Shown: positions 28,268 to 37,902, counted from the first letter of the stretch. The stretch: DNA of 64,000 bases from Pirellulales bacterium (GCA_018401745.1 JAGYJY010000022.1:124001-188000); one strand, 5' to 3'. Notes: generated by a model not told the origin, from the letters alone. Program-made: numbers and translations.

Positions 28268-30790
28268 ATGGCCCTCCACCAATCCCACCGCCCCACCCCC
28301 GAACTGCTCGCCCCAGCTGGCGACTGGGACTGCGTGCAGGCGGCGATTGAAAACGGGGCCGACGCCGTGTATTTCGGCCTTGATTGTGGCTTCAATGCAC
28401 GGGCCCGTGCGGCCAACTTCGCCGTCGATGACCTTCCAGAACTGATGCAGACCCTGCATCGACGGGGAGTTGCCGGCTACGCCACGCTCAACGTGCTGGT
28501 CTTTTCCGACGAGCTCGATGCGTTTCGTCGCGTGGCGGAGGCCTGCGATGCCGCGGGGGTCGACGCCGTGCTTGTGCAGGACGTCGGTGCGGCGAGGCTC
28601 CTGCGGGAGGTCTGCCCTAGGCTGCCGCTGCATGCTTCGACGCAGATGACACTCACCAGTGCCGAGACGATTTCGCTCGCGGAAGAGCTTGGCATGGAGC
28701 GGGTGGTGGTGGCCCGCGAGCTTTCGCTCTCCGAGATCAAGGCGATCCGACGGCAGACGACGATGCCGCTGGAGGTGTTTGTGCATGGGGCGCTGTGTGT
28801 GGCCTACTCGGGGCAGTGCCTGACGAGCGAGTCGCTCGGAGGACGCAGTGCCAATCGCGGGCAGTGCGCTCAGGCCTGCAGGCTGCCGTATGACCTTGTT
28901 TCCGACGGGAACGAGGTCGAGCTCGGCATGCAGAAATACCTGCTTTCACCGCAAGACCTGGCCGGCTTTTCGCTGGTGCCGGAGCTGATCGAGGCTGGGG
29001 TGTCGTCCTTGAAAATCGAAGGGCGGCTGAAGACCGCGGAGTATGTCGCCAACATCACCCGACACTACCGCCGCGCGATCGACGAGGCTGTCGGCGGAGC
29101 GGCGGCGGCCTTTTCTCGGCGTGAGGTCGAGGAGATGGAGCTCTCGTTCTCCCGCGGCTTCTCCACGGGATGGCTTGCCGGCATCGACCACAAGCGGCTC
29201 GTGCCGGCCACCAGCAGCGCAAAGCGGGGCGTGCGACTGGGCACCGTGGTGGAGGTGCGTGGGGGCCGCGTGGTCGTCGATCTGGCTGAGGAGCTTGCCG
29301 CTGGAGTGAAGCGGGGCGACGGCGTGGCCTTCGACTGCGGGGCCACCAGCGACGAGGCGGCAGGCGGCCGCGTGTATGAGGTCTTTGCCGGCGGACACTC
29401 CGAAACCGGTGCTGTTGTCTCCGGACGCGTCGGCCTCACCTTTGGCCACGGGGCGATCGATTTCGGCAAGCTCGCTGCCGGCCAGGCTGCCTGGAAGACC
29501 GACGACCCACAGCTGACCTCCAGGCTTCGCAAGAGCTTCACGTCGGCGATGCCGCTGCGTCAGCAGCCGGTCGACCTGCATGTTCGCGCGAGCGTGGGTG
29601 CGGCGATTGAGGTGCAGGCAACGACGGCTGCAGGTGCCAGCTGCTCGGTGGCGTCGACGGAGCGAGCCGAGGAGGCGGTGAAGCATCCCCTTGATGCCGA
29701 GCTGCTCCGCCGGCAGTTTGGCCGGCTTGGCGGCACACCCTTTGCGCTGCGAGACCTGACCGCCGAGATCACCGGGAGGCCGATGTTGCCGCTGAGCGTG
29801 TTGGGAGCCGTTCGCAAGCAGCTTGTGGCTGGCCTGGAGACGGCCGCGGCCGCCCACACCCATCGGCAGGCGGCCTCCCGGCCTGCAGCTGAGCCCATGC
29901 TGCCGAAGGAGATGCCGGCCCCTTCGTCGCTGCCGGTGCTTCGCGTGCTGTGCCGCTCGCTCGGTCAGCTGCGGGCGGTGCTCGACATGGGCGAGCGCGA
30001 GCTGGCCGCCGACTTCGCCGATATCCGTGAGTATGGCGAGGCGGTCGTGGCGGCTCGCCGCGTGGGGGCGCGGCTCCTGATCGCCACGCCACGCATCCAC
30101 AAGCCGGGGGAGACGGGCATCTTTCGGCTGATGGCCAAGGCAGAGCCTGATGGAGTGCTCGTGCGGAACATGGCGGCCCTGCGGTTTTTCCGCGACGCGG
30201 GCCTGCCGGCAGAGGGCGATTTCTCGCTGAATGTCACCAACGAGCGGTCCGCGACGTTTTTCATGGCCGCAGGCCTTCAGCGGGTCACGGCGTCGTACGA
30301 CTGCAATCGTGAGCAGCTGCTGGCCTTGGTGGCTGCCACGCCGCCAGCCTGGCTGGAGGTGGTGATCCATCAGCACATGCCGATGTTTCACATGGAGCAC
30401 TGCGTGTTTTGTGCGGTGCTCTCGCCAGGCACCGACAAAACGACCTGCGGCCGGCCGTGCGATGTGCATGCGGTGCACCTGCGAGATCGGCAGGGTGTGC
30501 AGCACCGCCTGACCGCGGATGTGGGCTGTCGCAACACGCTCTTCAACGCCACCCCGCAAAGCGGTGCCGAGGTGGTGCCGGCGCTGCTCGAGCGGGGGGT
30601 GCGACATGTCCGCGTCGAACTCCTCGATGAGCCTGCCGCCGAGGTGCGGGAGATCCTCGCCGCCTATCGTGAGCTGCTCGCCGGCAGGCGGTCTGGCCGT
30701 GATGTCTGGCAGCAGCTCAAGGCCAGCAACCGGGTGGGCGTGACCCGCGGAACGCTGGAGGAGAAACGCAACCCGCTGGCGATCCTCTGA
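28268..30790 (+). CDS. Peptidase U32 family protein with C-terminal DUF3656-type region
   Basis: The 840-residue protein starts PELLAPAGDWDCVQAAIENG and ADAVYFGLDCGFNARARAAN, the U32 TIM-barrel N-terminus. The family signature around EVFVHGALCVAYSGQCLTSE is intact, followed by GGRSANRGQCAQACRLPYDL with Cys residues that bind Fe-S or metal in relatives, and SLKIEGRLKTAEYVANI. Residues after about 400 form a long second half with another Cys cluster (HMEHCVFCAVLSPGTDKTTC). U32 members include RlhA (23S rRNA C2501 hydroxylation), TrhP and UbiU/V; this two-part architecture is closest to the RlhA/YdcP type. I chose the ATG at 28268 because upstream codons belong to repeat R3. Confidence 0.85.
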   Translation: MALHQSHRPTPELLAPAGDWDCVQAAIENGADAVYFGLDCGFNARARAANFAVDDLPELMQTLHRRGVAGYATLNVLVFSDELDAFRRVAEACDAAGVDAVLVQDVGAARLLREVCPRLPLHASTQMTLTSAETISLAEELGMERVVVARELSLSEIKAIRRQTTMPLEVFVHGALCVAYSGQCLTSESLGGRSANRGQCAQACRLPYDLVSDGNEVELGMQKYLLSPQDLAGFSLVPELIEAGVSSLKIEGRLKTAEYVANITRHYRRAIDEAVGGAAAAFSRREVEEMELSFSRGFSTGWLAGIDHKRLVPATSSAKRGVRLGTVVEVRGGRVVVDLAEELAAGVKRGDGVAFDCGATSDEAAGGRVYEVFAGGHSETGAVVSGRVGLTFGHGAIDFGKLAAGQAAWKTDDPQLTSRLRKSFTSAMPLRQQPVDLHVRASVGAAIEVQATTAAGASCSVASTERAEEAVKHPLDAELLRRQFGRLGGTPFALRDLTAEITGRPMLPLSVLGAVRKQLVAGLETAAAAHTHRQAASRPAAEPMLPKEMPAPSSLPVLRVLCRSLGQLRAVLDMGERELAADFADIREYGEAVVAARRVGARLLIATPRIHKPGETGIFRLMAKAEPDGVLVRNMAALRFFRDAGLPAEGDFSLNVTNERSATFFMAAGLQRVTASYDCNREQLLALVAATPPAWLEVVIHQHMPMFHMEHCVFCAVLSPGTDKTTCGRPCDVHAVHLRDRQGVQHRLTADVGCRNTLFNATPQSGAEVVPALLERGVRHVRVELLDEPAAEVREILAAYRELLAGRRSGRDVWQQLKASNRVGVTRGTLEEKRNPLAIL

Positions 30791-30965
30791 GAGCGGGCAG
30801 GCTGCTGGCGGCCGTGGCACGTCCGACGTACTATCGTGGCCTGACAGAGCGGAGGTTCCGCTCTCGCGCTGGTCCTGCGTGGAATGGGGAGCGCCACGGC
30901 CACAAGGCTCGTGGCCGCAGGAACGGCACGCACTCGAGTTCACCACCCCTTGCGGAAGGTATGAG

Positions 30966-31634
30966 ATGACACAGAAACGAACTGGTGCCGGCCTCTGGTC
31001 GATCTTCGCCGTGGCTGCCGTTGCCCTGGTGGCAATCCCGGCCTGGGCTGCCGACGACGAAGATGGCTTCGAGGTGCTCTTCGATGGCACGAGCATGGAT
31101 GGCTGGAAGGCCAACGAGAACCTTGACAGCTGGAAGCTCGTCGACGGCGAGATCGTCTGTCGTGGCGACCGCAGCCACCTGTTTTACGTCGGCGACGCCG
31201 ACAGCCCAGCCGAGTTCAAAAACTTCCACTTCAAGGCTGAGGTGATGACCAAGCCCGGCGCCAACTCCGGCATCTTCTTCCACACCGAGTGGCAAGACGA
31301 AGGCTGGCCAGCCAAGGGCTACGAGATGCAGGTCAACAACTCACAAGGCGACCCCGTCCGCACCGGCAGCATCTACTACTTCGTGAAGAACTTCACGCCT
31401 CCGGCGGAAGACAACGAGTGGTTCACGCAGGAGCTGATTGTGAAGGGCAAGGCGATGACCGTGATCGTCGACGGCAAAGTGCTCTTTGAGTATGTCGAGC
31501 CCGAGGGCGCGACCGGTGCCGCTCCCGGTGGCGGCGGCAACCACAAACTCTCCAGCGGCACCTTCGCCCTGCAAGCCCACGACCCCGGCAGCGAGGTCCA
31601 CTACCGCAACATCCGCGTCAAGCGGCTGCCGTAG
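30966..31634 (+). CDS. Exported DUF1080 protein (3-keto-disaccharide hydrolase family)
   Basis: A 222-residue secreted protein: a signal peptide of about 27 residues (ending PAWAAD), then one DUF1080 concanavalin-like domain. It shows FEVLFDGTSMDGWKANENLD, SWKLVDGEIVCRGDRSHLFY, GANSGIFFHTEWQDEGWPAK and GTFALQAHDPGSEVHYRNIR, the usual start and end motifs. Family members include 3-keto-glycoside hydrolases in Bacteroidota; planctomycetes carry dozens of paralogues. The ATG at 30966 follows GGAAGG. It is monocistronic, between the U32 gene and array R4. Confidence 0.9.
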   Translation: MTQKRTGAGLWSIFAVAAVALVAIPAWAADDEDGFEVLFDGTSMDGWKANENLDSWKLVDGEIVCRGDRSHLFYVGDADSPAEFKNFHFKAEVMTKPGANSGIFFHTEWQDEGWPAKGYEMQVNNSQGDPVRTGSIYYFVKNFTPPAEDNEWFTQELIVKGKAMTVIVDGKVLFEYVEPEGATGAAPGGGGNHKLSSGTFALQAHDPGSEVHYRNIRVKRLP

Positions 31635-31644
31635 GACCAAGGGC

Positions 31645-32515
31645 GGAGTGCACACGCAAGCGTGACGGGTCCTCGGGCCGCAAAGCGAATGCACACGCAA
31701 GCGGGACGGGTCCTCGGGCCGCAAAGCGAGTGCACACGCAAGCGGGACGGGTCCTCGGGCCGCAAAGCGAATGCACACGCAAGCGGGACGGGTCCTCGGG
31801 CCGCAAAGCGGCCTCGGCTTTGCCGAGGTGCCTCCGGCACGCGAAGCAATCCCGTCAAGCCGGTCAGTCCCGGCCCGCAAGGCCCGTCACACGCTGGCAC
31901 GGACCGGCCGCAGGCCACCGGCGGGTGCCCGCGGCGAGACAGGTCCGTCCACTGCGTACACCGCAAGCGGGGGTGAGCCTCGGGCCGAAGCGAGCCGGCC
32001 TTGCAGTCGAGACGCACTCGCTCCACGCCCGTCGAAACCATCCTGGCCTCCGGCAGCGGCTAGAGCCCGTCCCGTCAGTAGAGCCACGCGCTCTGACCGG
32101 CCGCAGACCGCCGCTCCGAAGGCGGCGGACAGGCCGTCCTTAAACCACGTAAGCGAGGGTGAGCCCGGGCCGAATGAGCCGGCCTTGCAGTCGAGCGAAC
32201 TCGCTTCACGCCTGCGAAGCCATCCTGGCCTTCGCAGGCTAAGGCGACCAGTCAGAAAGCCAAGGTTTCTGACCGGCCGCAGGCCGCCGCTCCTGCGGCG
32301 GACAGGCCGTCCTTAAACACCGTAAGCGAGGGGTGAGCCCGGGCCGAATGAGCCGGCCTTGCAGTCGAGCGCAGCCCGGAGGGCGAAAGCGAGAATGCAC
32401 GAGTGAGCGAAGCCAGGATGGCGAAGCGAACGCTCGGCGAATCGGCTTGGGCTCACCCCGAGCGACCCCCGAACGCTCGGCGAATCGCCCCGGGCTCACC
32501 CCGAGCGGCCTCAGA
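31645..32515. repeat. Compound repeat array R4 (four 41-bp tandem units, cloverleaf, hairpin elements)
   Basis: This array fills the 1-kb gap between the DUF1080 gene and cysK. Four 41-bp units (starting 31650, 31691, 31732, 31773) each repeat the 5' arm of the cloverleaf. A fifth cloverleaf begins at 31785 with loops AAA, TTT and TCC and a degenerate 3' arm. GGCCGCAG-hairpin elements lie at 32098-32136 and 32274-32309 (the latter with a CCGCCGC/GCGGCGG stem), with a decayed copy near 31903. Two 42/43-bp units start at 32428 and 32471. No gene is supported here. Confidence 0.85.
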
Positions 32516-32646
32516 GCGGCCTTCCTCAAGTCTCCGGCTCAACCATGCCGATGGTAACGTCTATGCTGCCTAGGAGGCCTAGGGGACTTGCCGCCGGGGA
32601 GCGGCGACCGGCCGCGGCTTGATGACCGTTCACAAGAGGTGTGTTG

Positions 32647-33609
32647 ATGATCTCTTCCACGCAGCCAGCTGGTATTCGCGACGACATCACCCAGTGCATC
32701 GGGCGAACGCCCCTGGTGCGGCTGCGGAGAGTGACTGAAGGGTGCGTCGCCACCGTCGTGGGCAAGATCGAAAACATGAATCCGCTGTGGAGCGTGAAAG
32801 ACCGGATCGCCTGCGCGATGATCGACGCGGCCGAGCGGGACGGCAAGATCGGCTCCGACACGATCGTGATCGAGCCCACCAGCGGCAACACTGGGATCGG
32901 CTTGGCGTATGTCTGTGCGGCTCGTGGCTACAAGCTGCGGGTGACGATGCCGGAGAGCATGAGCCTCGAGCGGCGACGGATGCTCAAGGCGCTCGGTGCA
33001 GAACTCGTGCTCACACCGGCTGCCGAGGGAATGCCCGGGGCGGTGCGGCATGCCGAGGAGATTACAGGATCGAGCGATCATTATTTTATGCCGCAGCAGT
33101 TTAAGAATCCGGCCAACCCTGAGGTGCATCGGCGGACGACTGCGGAAGAGATCTGGGAAGACACCGACGGCAGGGTCGACATCATCGTCTGCGGCGTGGG
33201 CACCGGTGGCACGGTCACCGGCTGTGGTGAGGCGCTCAAAGCCAAGAATCCGGACATCAAGGTGGTGGCAGTGGAGCCGGCCAACAGCCCTGTGATCACG
33301 CAGAAGCTTGCCGGCGAAGCGATCAAGCCGGGCCGGCACACGATTCAGGGAATTGGCGCGGGCTTTATTCCCGACATCCTCAACCTCGACATCATCGACG
33401 AGGTGGTGCGGGTCGACGACGAAGACGCGATTTTGACCGCTCGCGAGATGGCCAAACGCGAGGGCTTGATGTGTGGCATCAGCTGTGGAGCGGCTGCGTG
33501 GGGGGCGATTGAGGTGGCCAAGCGGCCGGAGAATGCCGGCAAGATGGTGGTCGTCGTGCTCCCCGACCTCGGGGAGCGGTATCTGTCGACCCGCCTGTTC
33601 CCCGAGTGA
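32647..33609 (+). CDS. cysK: Cysteine synthase (O-acetylserine sulfhydrylase)
   Basis: A PLP enzyme that makes cysteine from O-acetylserine and sulfide. The 320-residue protein has [11 protein letters not shown], the PLP lysine in [19 protein letters not shown], the substrate-binding [34 protein letters not shown] (phosphate cradle) and the C-terminal [14 protein letters not shown] segment. The usual NPxxSVKDR is [10 protein letters not shown] chose the ATG at 32647 because AGAGGT lies 6 nt upstream; a GTG at 32641 is also in frame. A palindrome CCTAGGAGGCCTAGG (32569-32583) lies 64 nt upstream and could be an operator. CysK versus CysM specificity is not certain. Confidence 0.92.
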   Translation: MISSTQPAGIRDDITQCIGRTPLVRLRRVTEGCVATVVGKIENMNPLWSVKDRIACAMIDAAERDGKIGSDTIVIEPTSGNTGIGLAYVCAARGYKLRVTMPESMSLERRRMLKALGAELVLTPAAEGMPGAVRHAEEITGSSDHYFMPQQFKNPANPEVHRRTTAEEIWEDTDGRVDIIVCGVGTGGTVTGCGEALKAKNPDIKVVAVEPANSPVITQKLAGEAIKPGRHTIQGIGAGFIPDILNLDIIDEVVRVDDEDAILTAREMAKREGLMCGISCGAAAWGAIEVAKRPENAGKMVVVVLPDLGERYLSTRLFPE

Positions 33610-33629
33610 TGGAGTGATGCCCGCCGCGG

Positions 33630-33759
33630 GCTAGCCGCCCGTGGAAAAAGCCGTCCATGGCTTTTCCACTCAATCAGCGACGCCCCAAGAAGCCAAGGTT
33701 TTTGGGGGTCGCCGATCGCCGCATCCTGCAGCGGCAGACGCGCTCCACAGTCTGCTAGC
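33630..33759 (-). repeat. GCTAGC-bounded three-hairpin element, copy G2
   Basis: A 130-bp element with GCTAGC at both ends (33630-33635 and 33754-33759). It contains hairpins GTGGAAAAAGCC/GGCTTTTCCAC (33641-33669), GCGAC...GTCGC (33677-33712) and GCAGAC/GTCTGC (33734-33755). It lies between the convergent ends of cysK and the esterase gene; the esterase TAG stop is inside the right-hand GCTAGC. It is the inverse orientation of copies G1 and G3. Confidence 0.78.
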
Positions 33760-34570
33760 GGGAGGCCCGCGACTGCTCAAACAGCCAGTCGATCGTGCCC
33801 GGGCAGAGGTAGGCTGGGGTCCACGAATCGTGGCCGACGGCCGGATACTCGGTGTAGATCGGTGAGCCACCGGCGGCTTCAATCGCCTCAATCATGCGGC
33901 GAGAAAGCTCGGGCCGCACCACGGGATCGGCCCCGCCGTGGAAGCACCAGATCGGCAGCCCGAGATACTGCTTGGCCAGGCGTGGGTCGCCGCCTCCACA
34001 GATCGGCAGCAGGGCGGCAAATCGCTCCGGCATGCGGGCCGCGAGGTCCCAGGAACCAAAGCCACCCATCGAGAGGCCGGTCAGGTAGACCCGGTCTGGG
34101 TCGATCGCCTCGTCGGCCAGCAGCTGCTCGATCACGGTGACGACCGCAGCCAGATCGGCGGCAGGCGGCTCGGAGAGCGGGTCGCCTTCAGCTGGGTCGC
34201 GACGGAAGTTGGCCCACCACTTGTCGCGACGGCACTGCGGTGCCAGGAGGAAGCAGGGATGCGACTCGCGGGCCTCGTCGGTAGCCATCCACGTGGGCAG
34301 AAACTTCAGCTGAGCAAGGTTGTCGTCACCCCGCTCACCAGCGCCATGCAAAAAGACCACCAGCGGCATGCGGGTGCCTTCCTCCATCGTTTTCGGCCTC
34401 AGCAGGCGATAGGGCAGCGTTGCCTGTTGGCCATCGTCGTCGTAGTCGAGCGTGTGAGCTTCGTAGAGGGTTGCAGGGTCAACAGGCATCGGATCCTCGG
34501 CAGCACGGGGGCGGGAAGAAGTGGCCATCAGACCGAAGATTGCCCACGAGACCAAGAGAAGCCGTCGCAT
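33755..34570 (-). CDS. Exported alpha/beta-hydrolase (carboxylesterase / PHB-depolymerase-like)
   Basis: A 271-residue secreted esterase with a signal peptide (MRRLLLVSWAIFGLMATSS, cleaved near residue 24). The alpha/beta-hydrolase fold shows LPYRLLRPKTMEEGTRMPLV, VFLHGAGERGDDN (oxyanion region), the nucleophile elbow GLSMGGFGSW, GGADPVV with the acid and GHDSWTPAY with the His, so the triad is complete. Similar planctomycete proteins are annotated as phospholipase/carboxylesterase or feruloyl-esterase-like; the substrate is unknown. The ATG at 34570 follows GGAAAGG. Its upstream region has an array of G runs, and its stop codon overlaps repeat G2. Confidence 0.88.
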   Translation of the reverse strand: MRRLLLVSWAIFGLMATSSRPRAAEDPMPVDPATLYEAHTLDYDDDGQQATLPYRLLRPKTMEEGTRMPLVVFLHGAGERGDDNLAQLKFLPTWMATDEARESHPCFLLAPQCRRDKWWANFRRDPAEGDPLSEPPAADLAAVVTVIEQLLADEAIDPDRVYLTGLSMGGFGSWDLAARMPERFAALLPICGGGDPRLAKQYLGLPIWCFHGGADPVVRPELSRRMIEAIEAAGGSPIYTEYPAVGHDSWTPAYLCPGTIDWLFEQSRASR

Positions 34571-34604
34571 GATGCAAAACCTTTCCATCAGGAATGGGAC
34601 ATGA

Positions 34605-34627
34605 GGGGAGGGGAGGGGAGGGGAGGG
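34605..34627 (+). other. G-run array (potential G-quadruplex)
   Basis: Four GGGG runs and one GGG run separated by single A residues lie on the + strand, in the 73-nt gap between the J-domain gene and the esterase start. The spacing fits a compact quadruplex. On the transcribed minus strand the same tract is C-rich. Confidence 0.6.
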
Positions 34628-34643
34628 AGGAGCAGGACCAGGG

Positions 34644-35339
34644 TCAGTCGTCGCCAATCTCCAGTTTGACCCGCCGCTGCATCGCCAGACGGGCAAACAG
34701 ACCGACCGCGCCCTTGGGCAGCCCGAGAAACTCAAGGTGTTCGAACCAGCTGGGAATCTCGGCAGCGAGTTTGCCGACTTTTGTGCCTCGCAGGTCGAGA
34801 TGCCGCAGCGAGGTAAAGCCTTTGAACTGCAGGAGGCCTTCGTCGGTGAGCGTGCCACCGGCGAGATCGAGCACAGCCAGGTCTTTGAGCGACTCGGTGC
34901 GAAAGCCGAGGAGGATGGCAAACACGTCGTCGGCCTTCTCGTTTCGCAGCGTCACTCGCACCAGCTTGTCGGCGACGTGGCCGAAGTCTTCGCCGAATGA
35001 CTTGGTCAGCCAGTCGACCTCCTCCATCTCCACTTCGCCGCCCCGCTCGATCGCCTCCACAACCACTTCCTGCTGCTGGGCGTAGGCATCGATCTTGGAG
35101 GCGAGCCACTCGAGCTTGCCGGCCTTAAACTTCACGAACTCGCAGGCGTCTTCGTAGGCCTGCTTGATCGCAATAAACGTTTCGGCATCGCCGCCCCGGT
35201 CGGGATGGGCTGCCATCGCCTTGGCCTTGTAGGCCTGATTGACGTCGTCGATGGTGACTGGCGGCAGCAGGCCGAGGGTCACCAGGCACGCGGGCCGGGC
35301 GTGGTCGCGTGGCATCGGGGGCTTCGATTCAGCAGGCAT
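34644..35339 (-). CDS. J-domain protein with C-terminal leucine-rich-repeat-like region
   Basis: The 231-residue protein has an N-terminal J domain (about residues 18-70): LGLLPPVTIDDVNQAYKAKA followed by AHPDRGGDAETFIAIKQAYE, with the HPD motif needed to stimulate DnaK. A helical linker (about 75-115) follows, then a region with leucine-rich-repeat spacing: LKDLAVLDLAGGTLTDEGLL and TSLRHLDLRGTKVGKLAAEI. J-LRR fusions are unusual; the LRR part may present clients or partners to DnaK (inference). No dnaK or grpE is adjacent. It is divergent from the parvulin gene across 252 nt with no evident element. Confidence 0.82.
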   Translation of the reverse strand: MPAESKPPMPRDHARPACLVTLGLLPPVTIDDVNQAYKAKAMAAHPDRGGDAETFIAIKQAYEDACEFVKFKAGKLEWLASKIDAYAQQQEVVVEAIERGGEVEMEEVDWLTKSFGEDFGHVADKLVRVTLRNEKADDVFAILLGFRTESLKDLAVLDLAGGTLTDEGLLQFKGFTSLRHLDLRGTKVGKLAAEIPSWFEHLEFLGLPKGAVGLFARLAMQRRVKLEIGDD

Positions 35340-35591
35340 GCCGGATGGGCCTTCAGGCGGTTTAGGGGAAATAGCAGGGCAGCGAGCTCACATGATGCAC
35401 GATTGGCCGCGATTCTGCGATTCGCGCCGCTCCCCGCAGCGGTTCAACGCGGATCGGCGGCGGCGGTTCCGCTCAATCGGTTCGCCTTGATCAAACTCGG
35501 CAGGTTGCCTACTGTCCCGAGATCCGGCCGTCATGGGAGGACGTGTGGCAGGGAGGCCACGACGCGCAAGACCGGCCAAGGAGGGCATGCG

Positions 35592-37622
35592 ATGCAGATC
35601 ACCGTTCACTCGTCGACCCAGACCGTTCACTCATCGCCGCAGGGGGATGCTCCCCGCCAGCGTTGGTTTCAGCGGCTTGTTCGGCCGCCCTTTCGCGAGG
35701 TGGCCGCGGCCCTGGTCGTCGTTGGCTGCGGCCTCGCCTGGCGGCATGTCACCAGCGTTGACGCCGATGCCGCCCCGGCTGGCAAGCCAGCACCTGCCGC
35801 CGCCCCCAGCAAGGACACCATTCCGGCCACCGCCGCGCTCGTCAACGGCGCTGAGATTCCGCGGGAGCAGCTGATCGTCGAGTGCGTTGCCCGGTATGGC
35901 GACTCCGTGCTGGAAACCCTGATCAACCACCGCATCATCGAGCAGGCCTGCCAGAAGATCGGAATTGTGGTCACCGACGCCCACGTCGACGCCGAAATCG
36001 AGACAATGGCCGCACGGTTTCAAGTGCCAAAGGATCAGTGGATTCAACTGATCGGCCGCGAACGGGGCATCGCGGAATTGCAGTATCGGACCGAGATCGT
36101 CTGGCCGATGCTGGCCCTGCGTCAGCTGGCCCACTCGCAGAGCGAGCCGACCGAGGAAGAGGTTCGGCAGGAGTTTGAGCGGCAGTTTGGCCCAGCCGTG
36201 AAGGCCCGGATCATCGTCTCCCGCACACAACAGGATGCCGAGAAGGTTCTAGCGCTTGCGATTGCTGCCCCCGACGACTTCGGTGGCCTCGCCCGCCAAC
36301 ACTCCGTCGACGTGACCAGTGCCAGCGCCAATGGCTGGGTGCAGCCGATCCGTCGCCACACCGGCGTGCCTGAGTTTGAAGCAGCCGCCTTCAGCCTCAG
36401 CCAAGGCCAGGTCTCGCCGGTGGTCCGCGTGGCCGATCAGTTCATCATCATCAAGTGCGAAGGCCAGCTGCCAGCTGCAGAGTTTGACCTGGCGGAAGTC
36501 CGCGACCAGATCTCTTCGGTGATCCGCGACCAGAAGAGCCGTCAGGCCTCAGGGGAGGTGTTCCGCAGCCTTCAGCAGGCCTCGCAGGTGGAAAAACTGC
36601 TGGGCAATCCGCAGCTGCAGGCTGCCCGCCCAGATGTGGCGGCCGTCGTCAACGGCACCGCGATCAGCAGCGAGGCCCTGGCGGAGACATGCCTGAAGCG
36701 GCACGGCCTGGAAGTGACCGAAATCCTGATCACCCGCGCCCTCATCGACCAGGCCCTCGCTCAGCAGCGATTGACGATCACCCAAGCCGACATCGATCGG
36801 GAAATTGCCTACGGCGCAATGACCCTCGGCTTTCTCAAAGACGACGGCACGCCCGACACCAAGGCCTGGCTGGAGCATGTCACGCAGCAGCAGGAAGTGC
36901 CGATCCGACACTATCTGGAAGACATCGTGCGGCCCACCGTGGCCCTGAAGAAGCTCGTCGGCCCTGCCAGCATCACGCAGGAAGATCTCGACAAGGCCTT
37001 TCAGGCCACCTTCGGCCCCCGGGCTCGCTGCCGGATGATCGTGCTGGACACGCAGAAACGGGCCCAAGAGGTCTGGCAGCTTGCCCGCCAGAATCCCACG
37101 TCGGAGTTCTTCGGTGATCTCGCCGAGCGGTATTCGGTCGACCAGGCCACGCAGACACTGCGGGGCGAGGTGCCGCCGATCCAGCGGTATGGCGGCCAGC
37201 CTGCTCTCGAACGGGAGGTGTTTTCCCTCTCGCAGGGTGAGCTCTCTGGTGTCGTGCAGGTGGCCGACCGCTTCCTCGTGCTCTTCGGCGAAGGCTTCAC
37301 CGAGCCGGTCGACGTCGACTTCAAGGAGGTTCGCAGCGAGCTCGAGCAGGACATTCAGGACAAGAAGCAGCGGATCGCGATGGCGGAGTATTTCACACGG
37401 CTTCGCCAGGGCTCGGCCATCGACAACTTCGTCGCTGGCACCAGCCAGTCTCCCGCCGGACGCTCAGGCATCCCCAGAGCCCTGCCTGCTGCAGGTCGGC
37501 GGGAGGCCCAGGAGCTGGCCACCCCCAGGGCTGGCAGCCGTATTGGCCCACGGTCATCGGCCCCTGGCGGCTCAGCCAGCGGCGTCGTCCCCGCTTCCGC
37601 CACGGCCCCCGCCGGCCGCTAA
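35592..37622 (+). CDS. Membrane-anchored peptidyl-prolyl isomerase with two SurA/PpiC modules
   Basis: The 676-residue protein has a cytoplasmic N-terminus of about 35 residues, one membrane segment (VAAALVVVGCGLAW), then two tandem SurA_N-plus-parvulin modules outside the membrane. Module 1 (about 70-330) has ALVNGAEIPREQLIVECVAR and a PpiC domain ending SQGQVSPVVRVADQFIIIKC. Module 2 (about 345-620) repeats this: VVNGTAISSEALAETCLKRH, with SQGELSGVVQVADRFLVLFG. The tail is Pro/Ala-rich. Such proteins fold exported proteins. AAGGAGG lies before the ATG at 35592. The tandem duplication distinguishes it from single-module PrsA/SurA. It is followed by array R5. Confidence 0.87.
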   Translation: MQITVHSSTQTVHSSPQGDAPRQRWFQRLVRPPFREVAAALVVVGCGLAWRHVTSVDADAAPAGKPAPAAAPSKDTIPATAALVNGAEIPREQLIVECVARYGDSVLETLINHRIIEQACQKIGIVVTDAHVDAEIETMAARFQVPKDQWIQLIGRERGIAELQYRTEIVWPMLALRQLAHSQSEPTEEEVRQEFERQFGPAVKARIIVSRTQQDAEKVLALAIAAPDDFGGLARQHSVDVTSASANGWVQPIRRHTGVPEFEAAAFSLSQGQVSPVVRVADQFIIIKCEGQLPAAEFDLAEVRDQISSVIRDQKSRQASGEVFRSLQQASQVEKLLGNPQLQAARPDVAAVVNGTAISSEALAETCLKRHGLEVTEILITRALIDQALAQQRLTITQADIDREIAYGAMTLGFLKDDGTPDTKAWLEHVTQQQEVPIRHYLEDIVRPTVALKKLVGPASITQEDLDKAFQATFGPRARCRMIVLDTQKRAQEVWQLARQNPTSEFFGDLAERYSVDQATQTLRGEVPPIQRYGGQPALEREVFSLSQGELSGVVQVADRFLVLFGEGFTEPVDVDFKEVRSELEQDIQDKKQRIAMAEYFTRLRQGSAIDNFVAGTSQSPAGRSGIPRALPAAGRREAQELATPRAGSRIGPRSSAPGGSASGVVPASATAPAGR

Positions 37623-37657
37623 GCCTCAAGCGGGCGAAAGGTGAGCTCGGAGAGAGG

Positions 37658-37902
37658 GAACGGGACGGGTCCTCGGGCCGCAAAGCGAATGCACACGCAA
37701 GCGGGACGGGTCCTCGGGCCGCAAAGCGAATGCACACGCAAGCGGGACGGGTCCTGGCCGCAGGCGACTGCATCGCGGGACGGTCCTAGGGCCGCACGCG
37801 GCCCGTCCGTCAATCCGCCTCCGGCACCAGCCCGACCAGTTCAATCCGCCTCCGGCACCCGAAGACCCGTCCCGCCCCAAGGTTTCTGACTGGCGGACAG
37901 GC
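37658..37902. repeat. Compound repeat array R5
   Basis: Array of truncated cloverleaf arms between the parvulin and aminotransferase genes. It has GGGACGGGTCCTCGGGCCGC units repeating with the 41-bp period seen in R4, then decayed pieces including two CCGCCTCCGGCACC fragments, a GAAGACCCGTCCCGC 3' arm and a GGCGGACAGGCCG remnant. No complete cloverleaf survives here. Confidence 0.78.

Noticed and set aside
31650..31813. CRISPR array
   Set aside because: The 41-bp units are contiguous, with no variable spacers, and they derive from the cloverleaf repeat. No cas gene is in the window.
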